From the NCBI GenBank assembly GCA_964568395.1, contig CAZMPN010000005.1, positions 43,526 to 107,525 of the forward strand: a DNA stretch of 64,000 nucleotides. The letters run 5' to 3'. The stretch comes from UBA6016 sp964568395 (GTDB lineage: Bacteria > Campylobacterota > Campylobacteria > Campylobacterales > UBA6016). The notes below the pieces were generated by a model. It was given only the letters and a program-made list of their open reading frames with translations. It made no database searches and was not told where the DNA came from. Shown piece after piece: positions 44,773 to 52,580 of the stretch (the stretch's first letter is position 1; every line of letters begins with the position of its first letter). The translations under genes and the position numbers were made by a program.

Positions 44773-45553
44773 TATTCCACCTATGCAAAACAGTGATTGT
44801 TTTATTTATTTTTTTAAAGCCGTTTTTGATATAGAAATTTAATGCAGAAATATTTTTTGCTTGCGTTTCAGTATAAATATTTCTATTTTTAAGTGTGTCA
44901 AGCACATGACACATCATGATGCTTCCGATATTTTTACCCCTAAAATTATCCAATACAGACACAAAAAAAACTGTAGATTTTTCATCGCAACAGTTAACAA
45001 GAATAGTGCCGCACGGCATCCCTCCTGATAGCGCAACAAACATTTTATGATTGCTATCTATTTCATAGTTTTTAAGATAGCTCACCCATAGTTCATCGGC
45101 TTTATTGTTCTGTATGTTTATATCAGTGTGAAATCTTGTTAGCTCAAATACCGATCCTAATTGATCATATGGAAGGCCTGCATTTACGGCCTTCTCCTCA
45201 ATTCTTATATCTGAATCTTTATGCCAAATTAATTCATTGGCGTCAAACTTTAACTCTATCTCGGTGTCAACATAATAAAAACCGCATTTTTGCAAAAAAT
45301 AAACTATTTCATAGTTTGATTGGGTGTCTATTTTTGCGCTAATAAAAGCACCCCTAAACTTGCTTTCAATTTCTTCGGCCAATTCTTCAGATGGCTCAAA
45401 ATTTGATTTTGAAACATCTAATAAAAAACAAGGTTTATTAAAAAAAGAGCTATCCCATTCCAAATATTTGAAGTAAATATACTTAGCCCTCTTTGCTACA
45501 AGTTCTTTAAAAGCGGATGCCGATTCGCTATCTTGATAATCTATAAAAATCAC
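44765..45553 (-). CDS. GNAT acetyltransferase (WecD/SpsD-like)
   Basis: 262 aa with a variable N-terminal half and a C-terminal GNAT domain: FVSVLDNFRGKNIGSIMMCH is the acetyl-CoA-binding loop (RGKxIGS) and NISALNFYIKNGFKKINK the last conserved block. KYLEWDSSFFNKPCFLLDVS at the N-terminus resembles WecD (dTDP-fucosamine acetyltransferase). In Bacillus the equivalent position is SpsD. It would N-acetylate the 4-amino sugar from the aminotransferase at 50558-51697. Overlaps both neighbours by 4 and 8 bases. Confidence 0.87.
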   Translation of the reverse strand: MIFIDYQDSESASAFKELVAKRAKYIYFKYLEWDSSFFNKPCFLLDVSKSNFEPSEELAEEIESKFRGAFISAKIDTQSNYEIVYFLQKCGFYYVDTEIELKFDANELIWHKDSDIRIEEKAVNAGLPYDQLGSVFELTRFHTDINIQNNKADELWVSYLKNYEIDSNHKMFVALSGGMPCGTILVNCCDEKSTVFFVSVLDNFRGKNIGSIMMCHVLDTLKNRNIYTETQAKNISALNFYIKNGFKKINKTITVLHRWNND

Positions 45554-46527
45554 AAAATTTCCCTTATGCTATCAGACAAGATATTGGCTTCAAAAATATC
45601 TTTTGTAAACATCGGCTTAAATGTATCTACCGCCAAATTAAGCTCTTGGGCATCAAAGCTTTTAAATCCAATATACTTCGCCTGATTCTCACTCTCAAAA
45701 TATTTACATCTTGCCACTTGGTGTTCGTAGGTAGCTATAAGGGCACACGGGGTTTTGGAGGCAACCAGCTCCGATGACGTAAGCCCGCCTGCGCCTATTG
45801 CAAAATCGCAAGCTAAATACTCCGATAGCATATCCTTAACATTTACCTTTATCTCGTACTTTATACCTCTTTTGTTCAAGTCATCTTCAAGTTTAGCTTT
45901 CTTTTCGTATCCCGCCCCAACAATAATAACCAACTCTCTGCCTTCGCAACCTATGGCATGCGCAACTTTTGACGTAAAATCAAACTCATCTGCTCCGCCC
46001 ATAGCTATTAATATTTTTTTTCTAGCGGCCGAGTATTTCCTATTTTTTATATCATCGGAATAAAAAGCCTTCGCCAGTATTACATATTTTGGGCCAAGTA
46101 AAAATTTGGTATTGGGAAACTTATTTATATCGTAGTATTTATAGGCATCAACATCCCAATTAATTACCAATTTTATGGATTCTGGTATAAAACCGTCAAA
46201 ATTTACACACAACGTTGGAATATTATTATTTAATCCAATATACTCAGTAAGCTTTCGCTCAGTAATCTCAAAAAAAAGCATATCTATGCCGTATTCGTCA
46301 ATTAGCATATTAATAGCCGCCACATCCTCTTCAACACCCGCATCTTCATTAAGCCAGAATACATTTTTAGGCTTACGTTGTTCAACGATTCCCTTGGCTG
46401 CTGCGGTTTGTTGCGTCAAAAAAAAACAATCAAATTCCGACAAATATTCACTAAGCGTAATAAGAGACATTAAATCGCCTATTCCTATGGATGGTTTTGC
46501 ATCTGCACGGAATAGTATTTTTTTCAT
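45550..46527 (-). CDS. PseG/SpsG-like protein lacking the PseG catalytic residues
   Basis: 325 aa GT-B-like fold. KKILFRADAKPSIGIGDLMS corresponds to the PseG start (SxIGxGHxxR), but the catalytic His is Asp and the Arg after it is absent; the IDxY motif expected around residue 90 reads FFEITERK. KILIAMGGADEFDFTSKVA and GAGGLTSSELVASKTPCALI are intact UDP-binding blocks. PseG hydrolyses UDP from the 6-deoxy sugar to feed NeuB-type synthases, and this gene sits directly before the GNAT and after the synthase. With these substitutions it may act as a transferase or on another substrate. The fold call is good; the activity is open. Confidence 0.82.
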   Translation of the reverse strand: MKKILFRADAKPSIGIGDLMSLITLSEYLSEFDCFFLTQQTAAAKGIVEQRKPKNVFWLNEDAGVEEDVAAINMLIDEYGIDMLFFEITERKLTEYIGLNNNIPTLCVNFDGFIPESIKLVINWDVDAYKYYDINKFPNTKFLLGPKYVILAKAFYSDDIKNRKYSAARKKILIAMGGADEFDFTSKVAHAIGCEGRELVIIVGAGYEKKAKLEDDLNKRGIKYEIKVNVKDMLSEYLACDFAIGAGGLTSSELVASKTPCALIATYEHQVARCKYFESENQAKYIGFKSFDAQELNLAVDTFKPMFTKDIFEANILSDSIREIL

Positions 46528-47582
46528 TAAAGTATAACGCTCCAGTTTATAGGATCCTCGAAAGCTATATCGCTTTTTGCGGTTATTGTATTGGCTTCAA
46601 AAAGACTAATATACTTAGGCTCAAGACCTGGTCTTTTTTTCCCGGGTCTTAAAATACTTAAATCTTCAACCTTTATGATCTCTCCTTTTTTAATATTTCT
46701 TCTCGCAAAAAGAGTCATGTAGCAAAAATCTCTAAGATATTTTTCGTGCTCATGGCATATTTTGGCACTTGAGCCATATATTATGCTATCCAAATAGACA
46801 GAGTTATTTTCATATTTTTCTCTTGCAGTGTTAATATCGGCAACCATTTTTGAAAGCTCATCCGGTTCAAGAGCAAAAAAGTGATCTGGTCCACTCATCT
46901 TTTTATCCAATGTAATATGCTTTTCTATTACGGTAGCACCCATATATACTGCCTGTATAGGAGCATCGGAAATCTCAAAAGTATGATCTGAATAGCCTAT
47001 TGCAACCTCAGGAAATGCATATTTAAGGGTATTTAAAACACCCATATTTACTTCATTAAGAGGTGTGGGATATTTGATAGAACAGTGAAGAAGGGTTATA
47101 TCGTTATGATATTTCTGGACGCACCTTACGGCCTCTTCAGTTTCGGCCAGCGTTGAACCCCCGGTACTCATAATAATCGGAAGTTTGGTTTTTGCGGCAG
47201 CCTCTATTAAAGGTAGATTGGTTATTGTGTATGATGAAAGCTTAATTATTTTCATACCTTTTTTGACCAAATACTCCAAACCTTCAATGTCAAAAACAGA
47301 TGCCATAAAATCAATATTTTTTGATTCACAGTAAGGCATGATAGTGTCAAGCCATTCTGGCGGCAACTCAAAAGCCTTAACTGCGCTATGTATATCATAA
47401 CTATATTCTTTATCGGCATCTTTCCAGTCCAGCTTGCCAGCAGTGGTAGGGTACATACCGTTCGCGGTAAAAAACTGAAACTTTGCGGCGTGGCATCCTG
47501 CGTCAACACTCGCATCTATCATTTTTAAACAGTTCTCCAAAGAACCGTTAAAATTTATTCCTATCTCGGCAATAATATACAT
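46527..47582 (-). CDS. N-acetylneuraminate synthase family protein (NeuB/SpsE/PseI-like)
   Basis: 351 aa. IIAEIGINFNGSLENCLKMI, AKFQFFTAN, LLHCSIKYPTPLNEVNMG, IGYSDHTFEISDAPIQAV and SGPDHFFALEPDELSKM are the ordered motifs of the TIM-barrel domain; the C-terminal SAF (antifreeze-like) domain is present (FARRNIKKGEIIKVEDL, RPGKKRPGLEPKYI). The family condenses a six-carbon N-acyl sugar with phosphoenolpyruvate to form a nine-carbon 2-keto-3-deoxy acid (sialic, legionaminic or pseudaminic type). It shares one base each with the asnB gene upstream and the pseG-like gene downstream. It is the key evidence for a nonulosonic-acid pathway here. Confidence 0.95.
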   Translation of the reverse strand: MYIIAEIGINFNGSLENCLKMIDASVDAGCHAAKFQFFTANGMYPTTAGKLDWKDADKEYSYDIHSAVKAFELPPEWLDTIMPYCESKNIDFMASVFDIEGLEYLVKKGMKIIKLSSYTITNLPLIEAAAKTKLPIIMSTGGSTLAETEEAVRCVQKYHNDITLLHCSIKYPTPLNEVNMGVLNTLKYAFPEVAIGYSDHTFEISDAPIQAVYMGATVIEKHITLDKKMSGPDHFFALEPDELSKMVADINTAREKYENNSVYLDSIIYGSSAKICHEHEKYLRDFCYMTLFARRNIKKGEIIKVEDLSILRPGKKRPGLEPKYISLFEANTITAKSDIAFEDPINWSVIL

Positions 47583-49240
47583 TATTTAACTCCGTATGCC
47601 TTTTTCCAATCATCTAAAACCATATTCTTATAGGCATCCCTATTATATTTGCCTTTTTTATCCCACTCAAACCACTTATTTACAGGCGCAGAAAAGCCTC
47701 TCTTGTCTATACGATCGCATATTTCTTTTGGAATAAACTTTCTGGCCACTTCTTTAAGCGCCCACTTTGTAATACCGTCTTTTATTTTGTATTTAGATGA
47801 CATCGAAAAAGCAAACTGCACAAGACGATAATCCAAAAACGGTGAACGGTTTTCTATGCTAAATGCCATAGATAGTCTATCGGCCATCTGTAAAAGCACC
47901 TGCATTGTGCTGTAAAAATCGTTTAGCCCCATGGCATGGACTACATCTTTTTGCATCTTATCAAAATAAAATCCGATACTTTCGTTCAAAAACTTGAGCA
48001 CCTTCGCATCATAAGGATTTTCGCATCTATTGACTAGTTTTGTATATCTATCTACAGGGGAACCATAATATCTATTTATCAGATAGCTATACTGTTTCAT
48101 AGCCTCCAATGAGTGTATCTGTTCATCGTGGTGCAAAAGGTGATATCTATGGTATCCCCCAAAGACCTCATCGGCGCCATCGCCTGCCATCATCACCTTG
48201 ACACCATCTTTTTTTACTCTCTCTAGAAGCATCCACAGCGTAAAACTCGTCCATGTGCAAGGCGTATCAAGATGATAGGCTATCTGCTCTCTGGTACGTA
48301 AAAAATCTTCTTTATTTGGCTCAACGACGATAAGCTCTTTTTTTATCTGCTTTGCTACCAGTCTCGCGTAGTCCAGTTCATTAAAATCATCATAATCGTA
48401 ATGCGCCGTATAAAGATAATCAGGCTTTGCAATACATGCGACCAAAGAGCTGTCTATACCGCCGCTCACAAAAGCCCCGAAACTGTGGGCGCAGTTTTTG
48501 GTTCTAAGAAGAATAGAATCCTCGACAAGCTCGGCAAGAGAGCTTACAATCTTGTTTTCATCGTCAGGTAGCTCTATTAGATTATCCCATATTTTCCAAT
48601 AGCTTTTAATGCTGGCTTTGCCGTTTTTGACATGTATATATTCGCCTGGCTCAAGCAGATAGACGTCCTTAAAAAGAGTCTCTTTGCCGGTAGTAAATTC
48701 ATACGCCTTATAAGAAACGGCCTTATCGTTAAACTTTGGTTCTATGAGCCCTATGAGCGACTTTATCTCACTAGCAAAAGCAAAAAAATCTTTTCCTTTT
48801 ACATAATAAAGCGGTTTTTCTCCCACCTTGTCTCTAACTATAAATGTTTCGTTCTTCTTTTTATCATGTACCGCAAAAGCGTACATCCCATTATATTCTT
48901 TAAATGCGTCTACGCCTTTGTCCACGAAACTAACCATTGCAGTCTCTGTATCAGACCCCGTCTTAAAAGCATATTTGCCGAGATTTTTTCTTATCTCTTC
49001 ATGGTTATATATTTCACCATTATAGACTATCGCAAAATTACCGCTACTATCTTCATAGGGGATATGGTGCTCAACGGTGTCTATAATAGATAAGCGTACC
49101 ATCCCTATAGTAGCATCGCCATATGTTGCCAACCCGGACTGGTCTGGGCCCCTATGGACACCCTTGTCGAGCATGTTCTGGACTATCGTCTTTGTATCAT
49201 AATCCCTATTTTTACTAATAAAACCAGCTATACCACACAT
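47582..49240 (-). CDS. AsnB-type glutamine-dependent amidotransferase, short form
   Basis: 552 aa, shorter than the other copies. MCGIAGFISKNRD has Cys2; HRGPDQSG, YNGEIYNHEEIR, GSDTET and FGAFVSGGIDSSLVACIA (SGGIDSS at about 259-265), then MMAGDGADEVFGGYHRYH, show a complete glutaminase and PP-loop pair. The gene is fused by one-base overlaps to a neuB-like gene downstream and a dehydrogenase-like gene upstream. Amidation of an acid group in that pathway, perhaps of the nonulosonate carboxylate or of a uronate precursor, is the inferred role. Confidence 0.9.
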   Translation of the reverse strand: MCGIAGFISKNRDYDTKTIVQNMLDKGVHRGPDQSGLATYGDATIGMVRLSIIDTVEHHIPYEDSSGNFAIVYNGEIYNHEEIRKNLGKYAFKTGSDTETAMVSFVDKGVDAFKEYNGMYAFAVHDKKKNETFIVRDKVGEKPLYYVKGKDFFAFASEIKSLIGLIEPKFNDKAVSYKAYEFTTGKETLFKDVYLLEPGEYIHVKNGKASIKSYWKIWDNLIELPDDENKIVSSLAELVEDSILLRTKNCAHSFGAFVSGGIDSSLVACIAKPDYLYTAHYDYDDFNELDYARLVAKQIKKELIVVEPNKEDFLRTREQIAYHLDTPCTWTSFTLWMLLERVKKDGVKVMMAGDGADEVFGGYHRYHLLHHDEQIHSLEAMKQYSYLINRYYGSPVDRYTKLVNRCENPYDAKVLKFLNESIGFYFDKMQKDVVHAMGLNDFYSTMQVLLQMADRLSMAFSIENRSPFLDYRLVQFAFSMSSKYKIKDGITKWALKEVARKFIPKEICDRIDKRGFSAPVNKWFEWDKKGKYNRDAYKNMVLDDWKKAYGVK

Positions 49241-50556
49241 TATTTAAGCAACGCCTTTAGCCTACCGTCGCCAACCTCATGGTAGATTGTCGTTGAAGAA
49301 AATGACAAATGTCTCAGAATACCAACCCCGTCAATAACTATTTTTGCACCATATATGCCATTTTCATTTATATTTTTTTGCGTCAGGTAACTATAATCCT
49401 GATTCGACCCCATAACAACATAGCCTTCCGTAAAGTCCGCTTTATTTTTCATATTATTAAATTTTGCAAAAGGCAAAATATCGGCCATTTCTTTTTTTGT
49501 AAAGTATGGATCATGGGCAAAGACTTTTATCCCAATGTTATTTAAATATTCTGCCAAAAGCACAGCCGCAGACGCTCTAATATCTTTTCTTGCGCCTTCT
49601 GCAGAAAGCCCCATGATTGTTACGGAAGAGATGTTTTTCTGTTTGAGAATATCCGCATAAAACAACACCGTAGCCATATTTACAGCTTGTGCTTCTTTTA
49701 TGATTGATAAATAATCGCCATTTTGTCCGGCAAACACATGGTCAATATGTAGCATATGCCTATGGTTTAGAAGATTTAGGCCACCTCTCTTTGTTGAAAG
49801 ATCTAGATTTTTTACTATTGCCGACGATACTTCATTCACGTTTATATCTGGATACGCAAAAGAAAGTTGTGTAAAAAAAGCTTCTGCGCTATATTTGAGA
49901 CAGTTTTTGGCATTTTCGTATACTTCGGCTTCTTCTATGCTACTTAAAGTCTCAAATTTTATTCCTAAAATATCAAAAAACTCAGAAATAATTTCAAAAG
50001 AACTTTTGTCATTGGCCGCTATTATCCTGTTTTCGCTCCCAATCAAAAACTCTTCTACGCTCCAATCACTCCTAAATGCTGACGCAAAATAACACTTGGC
50101 CCCTTTTTTCTTTAAAGGTTTAATAAAATAGTTTTGAACAGTTCCGACTTTTTCTGCAGACTGAAAAATAACTAAAGAACCGGATAAGTTGTTTATATAC
50201 TGCGTAAATATGTCAACAAGTTTACTATATGCCTCCTGCTTAGAGTAATCTCCGCCGAAAGCGGGGAGTGCTATAATGTGGACATTAGACTCAAACATTT
50301 TTGAGTAATTATCAACAAACGCAACATTATTTAAATCAATTTTTGGAACATCGTTACTTTTGGACCATGCTTGCTTCATATCCTCATATGGATATTTGCC
50401 GTTTTGTATATCTTTTTGGACATCTTTGTCAAAAGTAGAACAGTTAACAAAAAAACCTTTAGACTGAAGCCTTAGAATAGTTGTATACCCTAGATACCCA
50501 ATACCCCATACAGAAACAGTTTTTGTAGCGAACAGGGCTTCGGAAAATTTGCTCAT
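49240..50556 (-). CDS. UDP-glucose/GDP-mannose dehydrogenase-like protein missing the catalytic cysteine
   Basis: 438 aa. VSVWGIGYLGYTTILRLQ is the Rossmann motif of UDP-sugar 6-dehydrogenases, and NAKNCLKYSAEAFFTQLSFA corresponds to the central dimerisation helix with the conserved Lys. The C-terminal Rossmann half is recognisable (VTIMGLSAEGARKDIRASAA). The expected catalytic loop (GGxCxPKD) reads RGGLNLLNHRHMLHID, with no cysteine, so the two-step oxidation to a uronic acid is not supported. It may bind a nucleotide sugar and catalyse a single oxidation, or serve another role. One base separates it from the aminotransferase gene. Confidence 0.8.
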   Translation of the reverse strand: MSKFSEALFATKTVSVWGIGYLGYTTILRLQSKGFFVNCSTFDKDVQKDIQNGKYPYEDMKQAWSKSNDVPKIDLNNVAFVDNYSKMFESNVHIIALPAFGGDYSKQEAYSKLVDIFTQYINNLSGSLVIFQSAEKVGTVQNYFIKPLKKKGAKCYFASAFRSDWSVEEFLIGSENRIIAANDKSSFEIISEFFDILGIKFETLSSIEEAEVYENAKNCLKYSAEAFFTQLSFAYPDINVNEVSSAIVKNLDLSTKRGGLNLLNHRHMLHIDHVFAGQNGDYLSIIKEAQAVNMATVLFYADILKQKNISSVTIMGLSAEGARKDIRASAAVLLAEYLNNIGIKVFAHDPYFTKKEMADILPFAKFNNMKNKADFTEGYVVMGSNQDYSYLTQKNINENGIYGAKIVIDGVGILRHLSFSSTTIYHEVGDGRLKALLK

Positions 50557-50557
50557 T

Positions 50558-51697
50558 CTAGTCTCCCAAATACGAGTTGACTTTTGATATTACATACTCC
50601 ACGTCATCATCATTCATTGACGGAAACATCGGTATAGACACGATCTTCTCAAATATAGCGTCGGCAACTGGAAATTCGTCTTTTATCTTTGCGGCGTAAT
50701 AACTATGTAAATGCAGAGGAATAAAATGTACGCTCGTGCCTATATTTTCTTCTTTCATGGCAGCGATAAAATCATCTCTTTTAACGCCATTTGGCAAAAT
50801 AATCGGGAAAAGATGATATGTATGGTGGTGCTCCGAACAGTCTGCTGTAAATTCCAATCTTGAACTAAGTTTTGTTTTATACTTTGCAGCTATCTCTCTT
50901 CTTTTATTATTGAGCGCATCCAGCTTTTTTAGCTGCTCTATACCTATTGCCGCATGGACGCTGTCAAGATTATTTTTATATCCCATCTCCTCTATGTCGT
51001 ATCGCCAGTTACCGGACTTTTCGTATCTCTTGAACGCCTCTTTATTGATGCCGAAATACCCGAGTTTTCTTATCTTTTCTATAATCTCTCTGTTTTTAGA
51101 GACCGCGGCGCCGCCTTCACCCATGGCAAGGTTTTTTGTAGCATAAAAACTAAAACATGTAACATCTGAGAAATTGCCTATTTTTGCACCCTTATACTCC
51201 GTACCTATGGCATGAGCTGCGTCCTCAATCACTTTTAGCCCATGTTTTTTTGCTAAAGCCGCAATACCTTCCATATCGCAAGGGTATCCAGCTATATGCA
51301 CCGGCATAATAGCTTTTGTTTTCGGTGTAATTAGCTGCTCCGCTTTTTTCAGATCTATATTTAGACTTTTACCCTCAATATCACACAGTACGACTTTGGC
51401 GCCAACCCACTCTACGACATGCCCGGTAGCCGCGAAAGTCCAGGTAGGAACGATAACCTCATCCCCTTCTCCTATGCCGCAGGCAAGAAGAGCCAGATGC
51501 AAAGCTGCCGTACATGAATTTAACCCTACGGCGTAAAGCTCGTCATCCTTCTTAAGATACTCGCAAAGAGCCGTTTCAAACTCCGTAACTTTCGGCCCTG
51601 TAGTCCACCAGCCGCTTTTTAATACTTCGTTAGCAACCCTTAGCTCGTCATCCGTTATGTACGGCTTCGCAAGCGGCAAAAAATCGGCTCTTTTCAT
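50558..51697 (-). CDS. DegT/DnrJ/EryC1/StrS aminotransferase (PseC/SpsC-like)
   Basis: 379 aa. LNSCTAALHLALLACGIGEG, VIEDAAHAIGTEYKG and FYATKNLAMGEGGAAVS with the PLP lysine are complete. Length and WWTTGPKVTEFE near the N-terminus match PseC/SpsC/LegC-type enzymes that aminate UDP-4-keto-6-deoxy-GlcNAc-like sugars. It overlaps the radical SAM gene by one base and precedes the dehydrogenase-like gene. No PseB/LegB-type 4,6-dehydratase is encoded in the window, so its keto-sugar substrate must come from elsewhere or from an unfamiliar enzyme here. Confidence 0.92.
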   Translation of the reverse strand: MKRADFLPLAKPYITDDELRVANEVLKSGWWTTGPKVTEFETALCEYLKKDDELYAVGLNSCTAALHLALLACGIGEGDEVIVPTWTFAATGHVVEWVGAKVVLCDIEGKSLNIDLKKAEQLITPKTKAIMPVHIAGYPCDMEGIAALAKKHGLKVIEDAAHAIGTEYKGAKIGNFSDVTCFSFYATKNLAMGEGGAAVSKNREIIEKIRKLGYFGINKEAFKRYEKSGNWRYDIEEMGYKNNLDSVHAAIGIEQLKKLDALNNKRREIAAKYKTKLSSRLEFTADCSEHHHTYHLFPIILPNGVKRDDFIAAMKEENIGTSVHFIPLHLHSYYAAKIKDEFPVADAIFEKIVSIPMFPSMNDDDVEYVISKVNSYLGD

Positions 51698-52578
51698 TAG
51701 CTATTTTCCTTTTTTTCCAACACTTCGCCAGTTCCTTGATTGCCTATTTCGGGATACCAGCTGTCGCACTTACTGCATATCGCGTCAGTAATAGCACACT
51801 GACCTACGTTAGCATGTTGGCGTCTTAATTCTTTATATTTGTCGTTATGCCAAATTTCGTGTATCGTGTTTATGTTTAGATCACCCATGCCGTCAGAGTC
51901 CCAATCGTGATTACATCTGGCCGTTCTGCCGTCGTCGTAAATAAGCATGTCGTATATCGGCATCACACAAGGTTTTCTAGGCGTTCTTGGGTTTTTCAAA
52001 GAACCGAAATTGCCGTCTTCCGAATGGGCCTCATAGATTCTTACTCTATCGACTTTCCCTTCCCAGAGACCCATAAACAGCTCGCAATCGCTCTCAGGCG
52101 TATCGCCAGTCTTCACCATTGAAGCCTGAGTTTTAACCCGTCCTTTGTTGTATTCCAAAAACGCCAGTATCTTCTTTTCTACTTTTTCATAGTTTGCAGG
52201 AATTCTTGTCTTATTAAAATTGTGCGGGGTATCCAAGCTAAACGATATAAAATCAAGGCCGTTTACTATAGCTTCGAATTTATCTTCGGAAAGTACTGTG
52301 GCATTAGTAGCCATCTGAACTTCTTTAAATTTTCCGGCCACCAAATTTAGCATATCGTTAAATCTAGGATGCAGCATACTCTCGCCTCTTCTATGTAGCA
52401 CAAGAACCGTTTCCGGTCTAGTTGAAAGCTCATTAACTATTTTTTCAAAAAGCTCAAATCTCATATAGCCCTGAAGCTCGTTTACAAAATGTCTAGGACA
52501 ATAGGTGCACTTCAGGTTGCAATCACTTACTAGTTCTATCTCTACTCTTTGCGGAAAATCTGGGGCTATGTAGTTCAA
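51697..52578 (-). CDS. Radical SAM protein with SPASM-like C-terminus
   Basis: 293 aa. VEIELVSDCNLKCTYCPRHF contains the CxxxCxxC cluster (C20, C24, C27) for the SAM-binding [4Fe-4S]. Later cysteines (RKPCVMPIY, TARCNHDW, AICSKCDSWYP) resemble a SPASM or twitch-type auxiliary cluster domain. Such enzymes perform radical chemistry on peptides, sugars or other small molecules. Its location between a cytidylyltransferase gene (2 bases) and an aminotransferase gene (1-base overlap) suggests a sugar step such as epimerisation, dehydration or dehydrogenation. The substrate is not deducible. Confidence 0.9.
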   Translation of the reverse strand: MNYIAPDFPQRVEIELVSDCNLKCTYCPRHFVNELQGYMRFELFEKIVNELSTRPETVLVLHRRGESMLHPRFNDMLNLVAGKFKEVQMATNATVLSEDKFEAIVNGLDFISFSLDTPHNFNKTRIPANYEKVEKKILAFLEYNKGRVKTQASMVKTGDTPESDCELFMGLWEGKVDRVRIYEAHSEDGNFGSLKNPRTPRKPCVMPIYDMLIYDDGRTARCNHDWDSDGMGDLNINTIHEIWHNDKYKELRRQHANVGQCAITDAICSKCDSWYPEIGNQGTGEVLEKKENS

Positions 52579-52580
52579 AA

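Noticed and set aside
7859..49240. AsnB-type genes as asparagine synthetases for amino-acid metabolism
   Set aside because: Four such genes sit inside a glycan cluster with overlaps to sugar enzymes; motif evidence cannot exclude it for each one, but context favours sugar amidation.
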